Below, in pieces: positions 12,567-20,832 of a stretch of 64,000 nt of DNA. The DNA comes from Acidimicrobiales bacterium. GTDB taxonomy: Bacteria > Actinomycetota > Acidimicrobiia > Acidimicrobiales > DATDAH01. A model generated the notes under the pieces. It made no database searches. It was not told where the DNA came from and worked only from the letters and a program-made list of their open reading frames with translations. Within the stretch, counting starts at the first letter, position 1. Every line of letters starts with the position of its first letter. A program made the position numbers and the translations under genes. Where the stretch lies: positions 1 through 64,000 of the forward strand of contig JAEUJM010000033.1 of NCBI GenBank assembly GCA_016794585.1, written 5' to 3'.

Positions 12567-12689
12567 CCCCCTTGGCGCTTCGCGGCGCGACGCTACTCGC
12601 GTGCCGCTGCCGGGCGTCCGCTGGCGAGCGCGGCGTCGCTGGGGCAACGTGTCGGGCATGGGCGGCCCGAACCACGACCGATCCGCGCG

Positions 12690-13349
12690 ATGAGGACCCC
12701 CGAGTCGCGGCTGCGCTGGATCGCGCGCGTCTGCAAGGTGGTCACCGCACCGTTCGTCCGCTACGACGTCCGGGGCGGTGCGTGTGCGCCCACCCTCGAG
12801 GTCGGCATCGTGGCCGCCAACCACCGCAGCCTGTTCGACGTCGTGGCCGGCCTGATCGCCCTGCACCACTTCCGGCGCTACGTCCGGGTGCTCATCGCCC
12901 GGGAGTACTTCGAGAAGCGGCTCATGGGCCTGCTGTGCCGGGCCATCGGGGCCATCCCCGTGGACCGGGGCGACGCCGGGCACGCCCTCGACGCGGCCAT
13001 CGCCGCCCTGCGTGACGGCATCCCGCTGCTGATCATGCCGGAGGGTCGGTTGCACTGGGATCCCGACCACCCCCTCTCGACCGGTCCGGCCAAGACGGGC
13101 ATCTCCCGCCTCGCCACCGGCGCGGACGTGCCGGTACTGCCCGCGGGCCTGGTCGGCACCCAACACGTCTGGCCCGCGCACCGACCACTCCCCCGCATGA
13201 ACCCGTTCCGCCGGCGCCTCGTGGTGGTCGAGGTGGCCGACGAGCCGATGTGGCTGCACGGCGACGACCACGCCGCCAACGCCGAGGCGGTCATGGCCGA
13301 GATCCGCCGCCTCATGACCGTCGGCGAGGCCCTCCTCCCCCCGACCTGA
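12690..13349 (+). CDS. 1-acyl-glycerol-3-phosphate acyltransferase (PlsC family)
   Basis: 219 aa. The PlsC/LPLAT catalytic motif HX4D is seen as NHRSLFD (about residues 54-60), and the second motif, usually FPEGTR, is MPEGRLHW near residue 126. Between them lies the substrate region with GAIPVDRG. The enzyme transfers an acyl chain from acyl-CoA or acyl-ACP to a lysophospholipid or related acceptor at the membrane's inner face. There is no predicted signal or clear membrane helix. The true acceptor is unknown, because the family also includes lipid-modifying enzymes of other pathways. It runs divergently from the RCC1 gene and converges on recF. Confidence 0.75.
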   Translation: MRTPESRLRWIARVCKVVTAPFVRYDVRGGACAPTLEVGIVAANHRSLFDVVAGLIALHHFRRYVRVLIAREYFEKRLMGLLCRAIGAIPVDRGDAGHALDAAIAALRDGIPLLIMPEGRLHWDPDHPLSTGPAKTGISRLATGADVPVLPAGLVGTQHVWPAHRPLPRMNPFRRRLVVVEVADEPMWLHGDDHAANAEAVMAEIRRLMTVGEALLPPT

Positions 13350-13361
13350 CCCACCCGCATC

Positions 13362-13434
13362 GCTCAGCCAGGCGAGAGCACGCCGCCGGCGTAGGCGGTC
13401 CCCTGCTCAGCCCGGCGAGAGCACGCCGCCGGCG
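13362..13434. repeat. Tandem duplication of the recF 3' end
   Basis: A 30-bp block at 13362-13391 recurs at 13405-13434 with one mismatch, a period of 43 bp. The second copy is the actual recF end (AGGVLSPG and stop on the minus strand). The first copy sits just past the stop and would encode the same AGGVLSPG-stop again, so the gene's tail was duplicated downstream of itself. Confidence 0.85.
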
Positions 13435-14498
13435 ATGCGCAGGACGGCGTCCGGCGCGGCGGTCGGGGGCAGCGCGCCCGCGGTGGTGACGATGGTCTGT
13501 GCGCCGGTGGCGAGCAGGTGGGTCACCAGCGCGTCGCAGCGGGCCGGGTCGAGCTCGGAGAAGACGTCGTCGAGCAACAGCACCGGGGGCGTCTCCGTGG
13601 CGTCGGCCACCAGGCGGTGGGCGGCGAGGCGCAGCGCGAGCGCCAGCGAGCGCTGCTCGCCCTGTGAGGCATGGGTGCGGGCGGGCAGGCCGTCGATGGT
13701 GAATCCCACCTCGTCGCGGTGGGGCCCGACGAGGGTGAGGCGCCGGCGCAGCTCCTCGTCGCGGGCCGCGGCGAGCGCGGCGGCCAGCCCACCCTCGCTC
13801 CCCCACCACGCCGACTCGTACCGGGCGCCCACCGCGACGGGCGCGCCCGCGAGGTCGGCGTAGGCCGTCCGCAGGTACGGGTCGAGGTCCTCGAGGAGCG
13901 CGGCCCGCCGCTCTCCCAGCAACGAGCCCGCCGTGACCAGCTTGTCGTCCCAGACGTCGAGGGTGAGCTCGACCTCGGGGCTCAACCGCCCGGCCGCCTG
14001 CTTCAGGAGCGCGTTGCGTTGGCGCAGCACCCGGTCGACCTCGGTACGCAGGTCGTCGTTCTTGGGCGACAGCGCCACCAGGGCATCGTCGAGGAACCGG
14101 CGTCGCCCGGCGGGCCCGGCCTTGACCAGGGCCAGGTCGTCCGGCGCGAAGACCGACACCCGCAGCGCGCCGAGCAGGTCGCGGCTCCGCTGCACCCGTT
14201 GACGGTTGACCTGGAGCCGCGAGCGTCCCCCCGGCACGATCTCGGCCTCGACCAGCAGCTCGCGGTCGTCACGGGCGATCTCGGCACGCACCACCGCGGT
14301 CGACGCTCCCTGGCGCACGAGCGCCTCGGTGGGCGCGCTCCGGAAGGACGACAGGGTGGCGAGGTAGGCGACCGCCTCGAGCAGGTTGGACTTGCCCTGG
14401 CCGTTGTCCCCGACGACCGCGGTCAACCCCGGGGCGAGGGCGACGTCCGCAGCCTCGTAGCTGCGGAAGTCGGTGAGCCAGAGGCGGCGGAGCTGCAC
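13407..14498 (-). CDS. recF: DNA replication and repair protein RecF
   Basis: 363 aa. SMC-like ATPase: Walker A GDNGQGKSNLLE (about 31-42), signature ASQGEQRSLALAL (~278-290), Walker B VLLLDDVFSELD (~307-318). RecF binds gapped DNA and helps RecO/RecR load RecA at stalled forks. It starts 10 bp after the dnaN stop, giving a dnaN-recF pair on the minus strand. In relatives dciA follows at once; here the next minus-strand gene is the RCC1 protein. The last codons are duplicated just downstream (13362-13434). Confidence 0.96.
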   Translation of the reverse strand: MQLRRLWLTDFRSYEAADVALAPGLTAVVGDNGQGKSNLLEAVAYLATLSSFRSAPTEALVRQGASTAVVRAEIARDDRELLVEAEIVPGGRSRLQVNRQRVQRSRDLLGALRVSVFAPDDLALVKAGPAGRRRFLDDALVALSPKNDDLRTEVDRVLRQRNALLKQAAGRLSPEVELTLDVWDDKLVTAGSLLGERRAALLEDLDPYLRTAYADLAGAPVAVGARYESAWWGSEGGLAAALAAARDEELRRRLTLVGPHRDEVGFTIDGLPARTHASQGEQRSLALALRLAAHRLVADATETPPVLLLDDVFSELDPARCDALVTHLLATGAQTIVTTAGALPPTAAPDAVLRIAGGVLSPG

Positions 14499-14508
14499 CC
14501 CGACCGGG

Positions 14509-15603
14509 CTAGGACACCCGGACGGGCATCAGCAGGTACAGGAAGTCCGGGCTGTCGGGCGAGCGCAGGAGCGCCGGCTTCAGGGCGTCGATGGTCTCGA
14601 GGGTGATCTCGTCGCCGGGCGTGACCTCCGCGCCCTGGATGAGGAACTCGGGGTTGAAGGCGACCGTGAGCTCGGTGCCGTCGAAGGAGGCGTCGAGCTC
14701 CTCGTGGGCCTGGCCCACGTCCTGGGTGACGGCCAGCAGCTCGAGCGAGTCGGCCTTCATGACCATGCGGACCGGCGTGGACTCCCGCGCCATCAGGCGC
14801 ACCCGCCGCACCGCGTCCAGCAGCACCTCACGCCCGACGGTGAGCCGGTTGGGGTGGCTGGCCGGGATGAGGCCGCGGTAGTTGGGGAACTCGCCCTCGA
14901 TGAGGCGGGTGCTGAGCCGCGCGTCGTCGATCTCGAAGGAGGCGTCTCGCTCTCCGAGGCGCAAGGTGACGGACTCGGCGTCGCCGAGGAGACGGCCGAG
15001 CTCGCCGAGGGCGCGCGACGGGACCAGCACGCTCTGGCCCTCGGCCAGAACCGACGTGCCGGGCAGGTCGCGGACCGCGAGGCGGTACGAGTCGGTGGCC
15101 ACCAGGCGCAGCCCGGTCTCCTCGGCGGCGAGCAGCACGCCGGTGAGGATGGGACGGGAGTCGTCGGCGGAGGCCGCCGGGACGACCTGGTGGAGGGCGG
15201 CGGAGAAGTCGGCCGCTGACAGGGTGACGGCGTCGCCCGCCGGCTCGGCGAGGTGCGGGAACTCGTCGGCGGGGATGAGCCGCAGCGAGAAGTCGGATCG
15301 GCCCGAGGTGATCCGGACCTCGTCGTCGACCACCTCGAAGCTCACGGCCCCCGGCTCGAGCGAGCGCACGATGTCGGACGCGAGCTTGGCGGGGATGACG
15401 GCGAGGCCGTCGGTCTCGCCGTTGACGGTGACCGACACCGAGATGGTCAGGTCGAGGTCGCTCCCGGTCAGGGTGAGGCGGTTGTCCGCCAGCTCGACCC
15501 GCACCCCGGACAGCACCGGGAGCGCGCCACCCCGACTGGCGGCAGCCCGCCCGGCGGTGCTGACGGCCTCGGTGAGGACGTCACGCTCACAACGAAACTT
15601 CAC
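14509..15603 (-). CDS. dnaN: DNA polymerase III beta subunit (sliding clamp)
   Basis: 364 aa from GTG 15603, chosen because GGGAGG lies seven bases before it; an upstream start would place the ribosome site inside the coding sequence. Three clamp domains follow (VKFRCERDVLTEAV to the C-terminal LYLLMPVRV), the usual length and ending. The dimer encircles DNA and tethers polymerase III. It lies between dnaA and recF, the standard order. The gap upstream (15604-15878) holds DnaA-box-like sequences that could link its expression to DnaA. Confidence 0.97.
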   Translation of the reverse strand: MKFRCERDVLTEAVSTAGRAAASRGGALPVLSGVRVELADNRLTLTGSDLDLTISVSVTVNGETDGLAVIPAKLASDIVRSLEPGAVSFEVVDDEVRITSGRSDFSLRLIPADEFPHLAEPAGDAVTLSAADFSAALHQVVPAASADDSRPILTGVLLAAEETGLRLVATDSYRLAVRDLPGTSVLAEGQSVLVPSRALGELGRLLGDAESVTLRLGERDASFEIDDARLSTRLIEGEFPNYRGLIPASHPNRLTVGREVLLDAVRRVRLMARESTPVRMVMKADSLELLAVTQDVGQAHEELDASFDGTELTVAFNPEFLIQGAEVTPGDEITLETIDALKPALLRSPDSPDFLYLLMPVRVS

Positions 15604-15878
15604 AGTTGGTCCTCCCATCGCAACGTTGGCGGTGGTTCAGAGATATCTACGCGATGACAGTAGTAAGGCATGTGGATTGTGGATGATGCCGCGTCGTCGC
15701 AGGTCAGCGACGCTATCGGGCCGCGCGGGCTGTCCCCAGCGATGGGGACGCCCTGCGGAGGAGCCGAGGCTCCGAGTGGTGGCCTGGGGGAAACCCGGTG
15801 GTCATCCACCGGCCGTCCCCGCGCTGCCCACAGGGGCGGTGGACCTTCTGGTGGTGGGGTTCCGCGGTCGGGACCGCG
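15604..15878. other. dnaA-dnaN intergenic region with DnaA-box-like sites
   Basis: This 275-bp gap has the local low-GC stretch (about 15636-15690) and two overlapping DnaA-box-like sequences: TGTGGATTG at 15671-15679 (two mismatches to TGTGNAWAA) and TGTGGATGA at 15678-15686 (one mismatch). Two short dyads follow: GTCCCC/GGGGAC around AGCGAT near 15733 and CCGGTGG/CCACCGG around TCAT near 15797. It probably carries the dnaN promoter and may belong to a split origin. No gene is visible. Confidence 0.5.
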
Positions 15879-17381
15879 TCACTCCCCCGCCTTGATGGTC
15901 TCGATCAATTCCGTCACCTGGTCGTAGATCTGGCGCCGCTCCTTCATGAGCGTCTCGATCTTGCGGACGGCGTGGATGACCGTGGTGTGGTCCCGCCCGC
16001 CGAAGACGTCGGCGATGGCGGGGTAGCTGAGGTCGGTGAGCTCGCGGCACACGTACATGCCGATCTGACGAGCGGTGACGAGGGGCCGGCGTCGGCTCTG
16101 GCCGCAGATGTCCTCGACCGTGAAGTCGAACATCGTGGACGTGGCCTCGAGGATGGCCACGGGGGTGATGGCCCGCTGCTCGCGATCGCCGAGGATGGGG
16201 GCGAGGACCCGCTCGGCCAGTGCCGCCGACAGGGGCTCGTCGTTCAGGGTGGAGAAGGCGGCGACCCGGTTGAGCGCACCCTCGAGCTCGCGGATGTTGG
16301 CGGTGATGTTCGTGGCGATGAACTCGAGCACGTCGTCGGGGATGTGCACGCTCTCCTGCTCGGCCTTCTTGCCGAGGATGGCGAGGCGGGTCTCGAGCTC
16401 GGGGGGCTGGATGTCGGTGATGAGCCCCATCTTGAAGCGGCTGCGGAGACGGACCTCGAGGGTGGAGATGGCGTCCGGCGGCCGGTCCGACGACAGGACG
16501 ATCTGGTTACCGCTCTCGTGGAGCTGGTTGAAGGTGTGGAAGAACTCCTCCTGGAGCTGCTCCTTGCCCTCCATGAACTGGATGTCGTCGACGAGGAGGA
16601 CCTCGATCTCGCGGTAGCGGCGCTTGAACTCGTCGGCGGAGCCCGAGCGGATCGAGTACACGAACTGGTTGAGGAAGGTCTCGGTGGAGACGTAGCGCAC
16701 GCGATAGGTGGGGTAGTGCGTGCGGACGTAGTTCGCGATGGCGTGCAGGAGGTGGGTCTTGCCGAGGCCGCTCTCGCCGTAGATGAACAGGGGGTTGTAG
16801 GACAGCCCGGGGGTCTCGGCCACCTTGAACGCGGCGGCGTGGGAGAAGCGGTTCGACGAGCCCGTGACGAAAGCGTCGAAGGTGTAGCGGGGGTTGACCC
16901 GGTCGCGCTGGAGGCGGGGTGCGTGCCCGTCGCTGTCGTGGGTGCCGGCACCGGCGGTCCCCGCGATGCGGCTTGCGGCGGGATCGACGGGGTCGGGCAG
17001 CGGTGCCTCGCCCCCGAGAAGGTCACCGGCGGCGCGTGAGAGGTCGAGCCCGCCCGTACCGTCGGACTCCGCGGCGGGGAGGTCCACGACGGTGGCGGCC
17101 TGCTCGTCCACGAGGATCTCGACCTCGTAGGGCGGGAGGCCGGCGTCGGCGAGTGCGTCGTGCACCAGCGACAGGTACCGGGCCTCGATGCGCTCCTTGG
17201 CGACGGTGCTCGGCACCGACAGCACGAGGCACTCGTCGGTCAGTTGCACCTGGTGGGCGTCCTGGAACGCCATGGACCACACGGCGCCGGAGACCTGGGG
17301 ACGGAGCATCTCCGCACAGCGGTCCCAGACCGAGTGCCCGGTGGTCTCGTCGTGCTCCCCGTCTGCGACTGCTCCCACCAT
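15879..17381 (-). CDS. dnaA: Chromosomal replication initiator DnaA
   Basis: About 500 aa from ATG 17381, which has GAGAGG four bases upstream; a GTG 12 bases earlier is also open. Domain I is at ~1-90, followed by a Gly/Asp-rich linker. The AAA+ domain opens with NPRYTFDAFV; Walker A is GESGLGKTHLL and Walker B VLLVDDIQFM. The C-terminal helix-turn-helix carries the DnaA signature GGRDHTTVIHAVRKIE, which reads DnaA boxes. It initiates replication by opening oriC. Its own upstream gap contains DnaA boxes, so autoregulation is likely. Confidence 0.97.
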   Translation of the reverse strand: MVGAVADGEHDETTGHSVWDRCAEMLRPQVSGAVWSMAFQDAHQVQLTDECLVLSVPSTVAKERIEARYLSLVHDALADAGLPPYEVEILVDEQAATVVDLPAAESDGTGGLDLSRAAGDLLGGEAPLPDPVDPAASRIAGTAGAGTHDSDGHAPRLQRDRVNPRYTFDAFVTGSSNRFSHAAAFKVAETPGLSYNPLFIYGESGLGKTHLLHAIANYVRTHYPTYRVRYVSTETFLNQFVYSIRSGSADEFKRRYREIEVLLVDDIQFMEGKEQLQEEFFHTFNQLHESGNQIVLSSDRPPDAISTLEVRLRSRFKMGLITDIQPPELETRLAILGKKAEQESVHIPDDVLEFIATNITANIRELEGALNRVAAFSTLNDEPLSAALAERVLAPILGDREQRAITPVAILEATSTMFDFTVEDICGQSRRRPLVTARQIGMYVCRELTDLSYPAIADVFGGRDHTTVIHAVRKIETLMKERRQIYDQVTELIETIKAGE

Positions 17382-17895
17382 CAAACCTCTCACTGAACGC
17401 GGTCCGCGATCTCACTCGACGTCCACAAGACCATCCACACCTGTGGAAAACAACGGTGGATGTTCCCCGCCCGAGGGGATTTTCGGAGGGCACCGGGGTG
17501 CCGGGCACTGCTTGTTCGGCTGTCGACCAGGCGCCGCGGCGAGCGGTGGCGTGGGCGTCTCGGCAACCTAGCACCGGTCCCTGGCCTCTGCGAACGGGAC
17601 CGGAATCGTGGGTGTTGCCCCTGGTCAGGGGCACTTTCCGGGGAGTCAGTGCCGACCGCGACGCCTGTGGACGGCGCCGAGGGGGCCCGGAGCGAAGTCG
17701 ATGGCTTGCCGTTCGCGCCCGCGCGCCTCTAGCGTGGGGAAAACGTGTGTCGTCTCCGACCTCGGGGCCCCGTCGGGCCCGCGGCCGGTGGTGACACGGG
17801 CCGTCTCGGACGTTCGTCCCCGGCGCGACCCGGATTTCCCCCGATCTTCCCCATCGTCAGGCCTCCTGCCTGATCGCCCGAAAAGAAGGTGCCCA
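17382..17895. other. oriC: Probable origin of replication (oriC), dnaA-rpmH gap
   Basis: A 514-bp gene-free gap between the divergent dnaA and rpmH genes, the usual actinobacterial origin site. It contains one exact DnaA box (TGTGGAAAA, 17442-17450) paired with an inverted weaker one (ATCCACA, 17433-17439), together ATCCACACCTGTGGAAAA. GGTGGATG is close by. Further on is a perfect dyad TGCCCCT-GGTC-AGGGGCA (17625-17642) and a hairpin TCAGGC/GCCTGA (17857-17873) before the rpmH ribosome site. There are far fewer boxes than in a typical Streptomyces origin, so the working origin may extend to the dnaN side or past parB. It should also hold the dnaA and rpmH promoters. Confidence 0.65.
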
Positions 17896-18030
17896 GTGAA
17901 GAGGACCTACCAGCCCAACGTCAGGAAGCGGGCCAAGCGCCACGGCTTCCGCCACCGCATGTCGACGAAGGCCGGTCGTCGGATCATCTCGGCTCGGCGC
18001 CGCAAGGGCCGGGCCCGCCTGTCGGCCTGA
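17896..18030 (+). CDS. rpmH: Large ribosomal subunit protein bL34
   Basis: 44 aa, typical length, with the signature start [21 protein letters not shown] and basic tail [21 protein letters not shown] start with GAAGG six bases upstream. It is a structural protein of the 50S subunit. It is first in the rpmH-rnpA-yidD-yidC-jag series; the rnpA frame begins directly at its stop codon. Confidence 0.97.
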   Translation: MKRTYQPNVRKRAKRHGFRHRMSTKAGRRIISARRRKGRARLSA

Positions 18031-18039
18031 GCCAGCGCG

Positions 18040-18375
18040 CTGCTCCACCGCATCCGTGACCGGACCACGTTCGTCGAACTGGGACGGCGAGGTCGGCGGG
18101 CCCGCGAGGGTCCGGTGACCGTCACCCACCTCCCCGACGGCTCGATGCCTCCGCGCGTCGCGTATTCGATCGGGCGTCGTGTGGGGCCCGCCGTGGTGCG
18201 CAACCGCGTGAAGCGCCGGCTGCGGGCCGTGCTCGCCGACGTGGCCGGCCCGGAGAGCACGCTGCCTCCCGGCCCGGGTGCCTATCTCGTGAGCGCTCGG
18301 CCCCAAGCGGCCGACTGCTCCTACGCCGACCTCGATCGGGCGCTCCGTGGCGCCCTCGAGCGCCTCGCCGCCTGA
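18040..18375 (+). CDS. rnpA: Ribonuclease P protein component (start codon unusual)
   Basis: The protein subunit of RNase P helps the RNA subunit remove 5' leaders from pre-tRNA. The RNP motif is RNRVKRRLR. The conserved N-terminal strand ([23 protein letters not shown] in two runs from 18046 to 18114) is encoded upstream of the first ATG/GTG/TTG, a GTG at 18115. That frame is closed by the rpmH stop at 18028-18030. The only plausible start for a full-length protein is CTG at 18040, giving 111 aa; starting at 18115 would delete about 25 conserved residues. The end overlaps the yidD start (TGATG). Confidence 0.85.
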   Translation: MLHRIRDRTTFVELGRRGRRAREGPVTVTHLPDGSMPPRVAYSIGRRVGPAVVRNRVKRRLRAVLADVAGPESTLPPGPGAYLVSARPQAADCSYADLDRALRGALERLAA

Positions 18376-18596
18376 TGGCCTCGCTCCTGTCCCGGTTGAT
18401 CCGGGCCTACCAGACCCTCTTCGCAGGGCGTCCTTCGCCCTGTCGCTACGTCCCCACCTGCTCCACCTACGCGCTCGAGGCCATCGAGGCCCACGGTGCG
18501 GCACGTGGTTCGTGGTTGGCCACCCGGCGACTGCTGCGGTGCCATCCCTTCGCCAGCCACGGCTACGACCCCGTCCCTCCAAGGAAGGCCACGTAA
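18375..18596 (+). CDS. yidD: Membrane protein insertion efficiency factor YidD
   Basis: 73 aa with the family landmarks: an amphipathic N-terminal helix ([13 protein letters not shown]), the Cys motif [14 protein letters not shown], then [16 protein letters not shown]. YidD is a small membrane-associated factor that aids YidC-dependent insertion. Its ATG overlaps the rnpA stop, so it is translationally coupled. It lies 38 bp before yidC. Confidence 0.95.
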   Translation: MASLLSRLIRAYQTLFAGRPSPCRYVPTCSTYALEAIEAHGAARGSWLATRRLLRCHPFASHGYDPVPPRKAT

Positions 18597-18634
18597 TGCT
18601 CCCATCCGGCTACGACACCTGGAAGGCCAGCTAG

Positions 18635-19783
18635 ATGTTCGACGCGTTCTTCGACGCCTTTGCCAACGTCCTCAACTTCTTCTTCGAGCTGACGGGCGAG
18701 TCCTACGGCGGGGCCATCATCCTCCTCACTTTGAGTGTGATGATCATTCTCACTCCGCTGACCCTCAAGAGCACCCGCTCGATGATGCGGATGCAGCAGC
18801 TCCAGCCGGAGATGAAGCGGCTCCAGAAGGAGTTCAAGGACGACCGCCAGAAGCTCAACGAAGAGCTGATGAAGTTCTACAAGGAGAACAACATCAACCC
18901 GTTGGGCGGCTGTCTGCCCCTCTTGGTGCAGATGCCGGTGTTCATCGTGTTGTTCCGCACGCTCCAGGGCCTCGTGGGCTCCACCACCACCGCCACCGAG
19001 GTCAACAGCCCCTGCCAGCCGTCGGTCCCCGTCGGCGGGGAGTGCTTCGTGCCCAAGCACCTGGGCGAGGACACCGCACTGTTCAAGGCCCTCAACGCCA
19101 CCGACGAGATGCTCTGGTTCGGGGTCGACCTGGCGCAGAGCGCGCTGACGGCGCTGAAGGACAACTTCGTCACCGCCCTCCCCTACCTGGTGATGATCGT
19201 GCTGGTGGTGGCCTCGAGCTACATCCAGCAGAAGCAGGTGTCGGGCCGCAACCCCGGGGCCGAGGTCAACCAGCAACAGCAGATGCTGCTCAAGCTGATG
19301 CCGCTGATGATGGCGTTCTTCTCCTTCACCCTCCAGGGCGCCCTGGTGCTGTACTTCGTGGTGTCGAACTTCTGGCGGGTGGGCCAGCAGTGGTTCATCG
19401 GCCGTCACATCTACGGCAAGGACGAGGACGGCAATCCCATCGAGGTGACCGCCCGCGAGAAGGTCCCGGACGAGGACAAGCCCAAGGGCCTCGGCATCGT
19501 GTCGGTCTTCACCGACCAGGTCGCGGCGACCCGCAAGGCCCGGGACGAGGCCAAGGACGCCAAGGCCAAGAAGGAGACCGGCGCGTCGGCCAAGTCGTCC
19601 GGTGCCAAGTCGGCGAACAAGCCGGCCGCCAAGCCCAAGGGGGGCGCGGGCTCGACCAATGGTCGAGGCTCCAGCCGCACCAACGGCAAGCCGACGGCCG
19701 CCGCGAAGGGCGCCAGCGACAAGCCGGCCTCCACCGGGGCCTCCCTCCCCCAGCCGAAGCCCCGCAAGAAGAAGAAGAGGTAG
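18635..19783 (+). CDS. yidC: Membrane protein insertase YidC/Oxa1
   Basis: 382 aa. Gram-positive-type YidC with no large periplasmic domain. The first helix is near residue 25 (GGAIILLTLSVMIILTPLTL); a cytoplasmic Lys/Gln-rich hairpin follows (MQQLQPEMKRLQKEFKDD), then NPLGGCLPLLVQMPVFIVLF and further helices around 180-200 and 225-245. The tail from ~270 is long, Lys/Ala-rich and likely disordered, contacting ribosomes. It inserts and folds membrane proteins alone or with SecYEG. The next gene, jag, starts three bases after the stop. Confidence 0.95.
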   Translation: MFDAFFDAFANVLNFFFELTGESYGGAIILLTLSVMIILTPLTLKSTRSMMRMQQLQPEMKRLQKEFKDDRQKLNEELMKFYKENNINPLGGCLPLLVQMPVFIVLFRTLQGLVGSTTTATEVNSPCQPSVPVGGECFVPKHLGEDTALFKALNATDEMLWFGVDLAQSALTALKDNFVTALPYLVMIVLVVASSYIQQKQVSGRNPGAEVNQQQQMLLKLMPLMMAFFSFTLQGALVLYFVVSNFWRVGQQWFIGRHIYGKDEDGNPIEVTAREKVPDEDKPKGLGIVSVFTDQVAATRKARDEAKDAKAKKETGASAKSSGAKSANKPAAKPKGGAGSTNGRGSSRTNGKPTAAAKGASDKPASTGASLPQPKPRKKKKR

Positions 19784-19785
19784 TC

Positions 19786-20820
19786 GTGGAATGGGTCGAG
19801 ACCACCGGACGTACGGTGGAACAAGCCAAGGACGCCGCGCTGGATCAGCTCGGTGTCGATGAGCAGGAAGCCGAGTTCGAGCTCCTGGAGGAGCCTCGCA
19901 CGGGACTGTTCGGCCGGACCCGAGGCGAGGCCCGAGTGCGGGCGCGGGTGAAGCCCCGCCAGCCCCGGGCCAAGACCGAGCGGGGGAGCCGCCGGCGCCG
20001 CCAGGGCAACGAGGGCAACCGCAGCAGCCGTGGCGGTCGAAAGGGCCGTGGCGGCAACGACAAGGGTGCCAAGAGTGGCGCCGACACGTCCGGGGCGGCC
20101 TCCAAGGCGCCAAAGGGCCAGTCGTCCGACCGTGACGATGCTCCCGCTCCCGCCGCTGCGGTGGCCGGCGCCTCCCCCGCGCCTGCTGCCGGCGGGGCCG
20201 ACGAGCCTCGCCCGCCCCGATCCCGTGGCGGGCGTGGACGCGGCGGCCGGGGCGGAAGCGATCGCGCGCCGCACGACGACGCCAACCAAGAACGCAGCCC
20301 GGACCGGGCGACCACCACCGCAACCACCAAGGAGCAGGCGATGACCGAGGACGTGACCGTCGACGAGCAGGCGGAGATCATCGAGGGCTTCCTCGATGGT
20401 CTCGTGGAGGCCTTCGGGGTCGAGGCCGAGATCCGCAAGGAGAAGGTCGACGACGAGACCATCGAGCTCGACCTGGTGGGCGAGGACCTCGGGCTGCTCA
20501 TCGGCCCCAAGGGACGCACGCTGTGGGCCATCCAGGAGCTGTCCCGCACCGTCGTGCAGCGCCAGGCCAGTGGCACCCACCACGGCCGGGTCCGTGTCGA
20601 CGTCGGCGGGTACCGCCAGCGTCGCAAGGAGGCCCTCGAGCGCTTCACCCGTCAGCTCGCTGCCGAGGTGCAGGAGTCGGGTGTGGCCCGGTCGCTCGAG
20701 CCCATGGGCGCTGCGGACCGCAAGATCGTGCACGACACCGTCAACGAGATGGACGGCATCTCGACCACCTCGGAGGGCGAAGAGCCCCGCCGACGCGTGG
20801 TCATCGTCCCGGCGGACTGA
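19786..20820 (+). CDS. jag: Jag/KhpB RNA-binding protein (Jag-N, KH, R3H)
   Basis: 344 aa from GTG 19786, just after the yidC stop, with AGAGG upstream. Residues 1-50 are the Jag-N domain (EWVETTGRTVEQAKDAALDQLG, LLEEPRTGLFGR). Residues 50-180 are a long Arg/Gly/Ala-rich, presumably disordered, linker. The KH domain is ~205-260 (LDLVGEDLGLLIGPKGRTL, with the GxxG loop as GPKG). The R3H domain is ~270-344 (RSLEPMGAADRKIVHDTV). KhpB-type proteins bind RNA and influence cell elongation in Gram-positives. The linker is longer than in most relatives. Confidence 0.92.
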   Translation: MEWVETTGRTVEQAKDAALDQLGVDEQEAEFELLEEPRTGLFGRTRGEARVRARVKPRQPRAKTERGSRRRRQGNEGNRSSRGGRKGRGGNDKGAKSGADTSGAASKAPKGQSSDRDDAPAPAAAVAGASPAPAAGGADEPRPPRSRGGRGRGGRGGSDRAPHDDANQERSPDRATTTATTKEQAMTEDVTVDEQAEIIEGFLDGLVEAFGVEAEIRKEKVDDETIELDLVGEDLGLLIGPKGRTLWAIQELSRTVVQRQASGTHHGRVRVDVGGYRQRRKEALERFTRQLAAEVQESGVARSLEPMGAADRKIVHDTVNEMDGISTTSEGEEPRRRVVIVPAD

Positions 20821-20832
20821 CGTGAGTCACCG

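Noticed and set aside
12567-13271. Upstream extension of the RCC1 gene to 13271
   Set aside because: It overlaps the PlsC gene on the other strand and has no signal peptide at its start; the true signal peptide begins near 12566.
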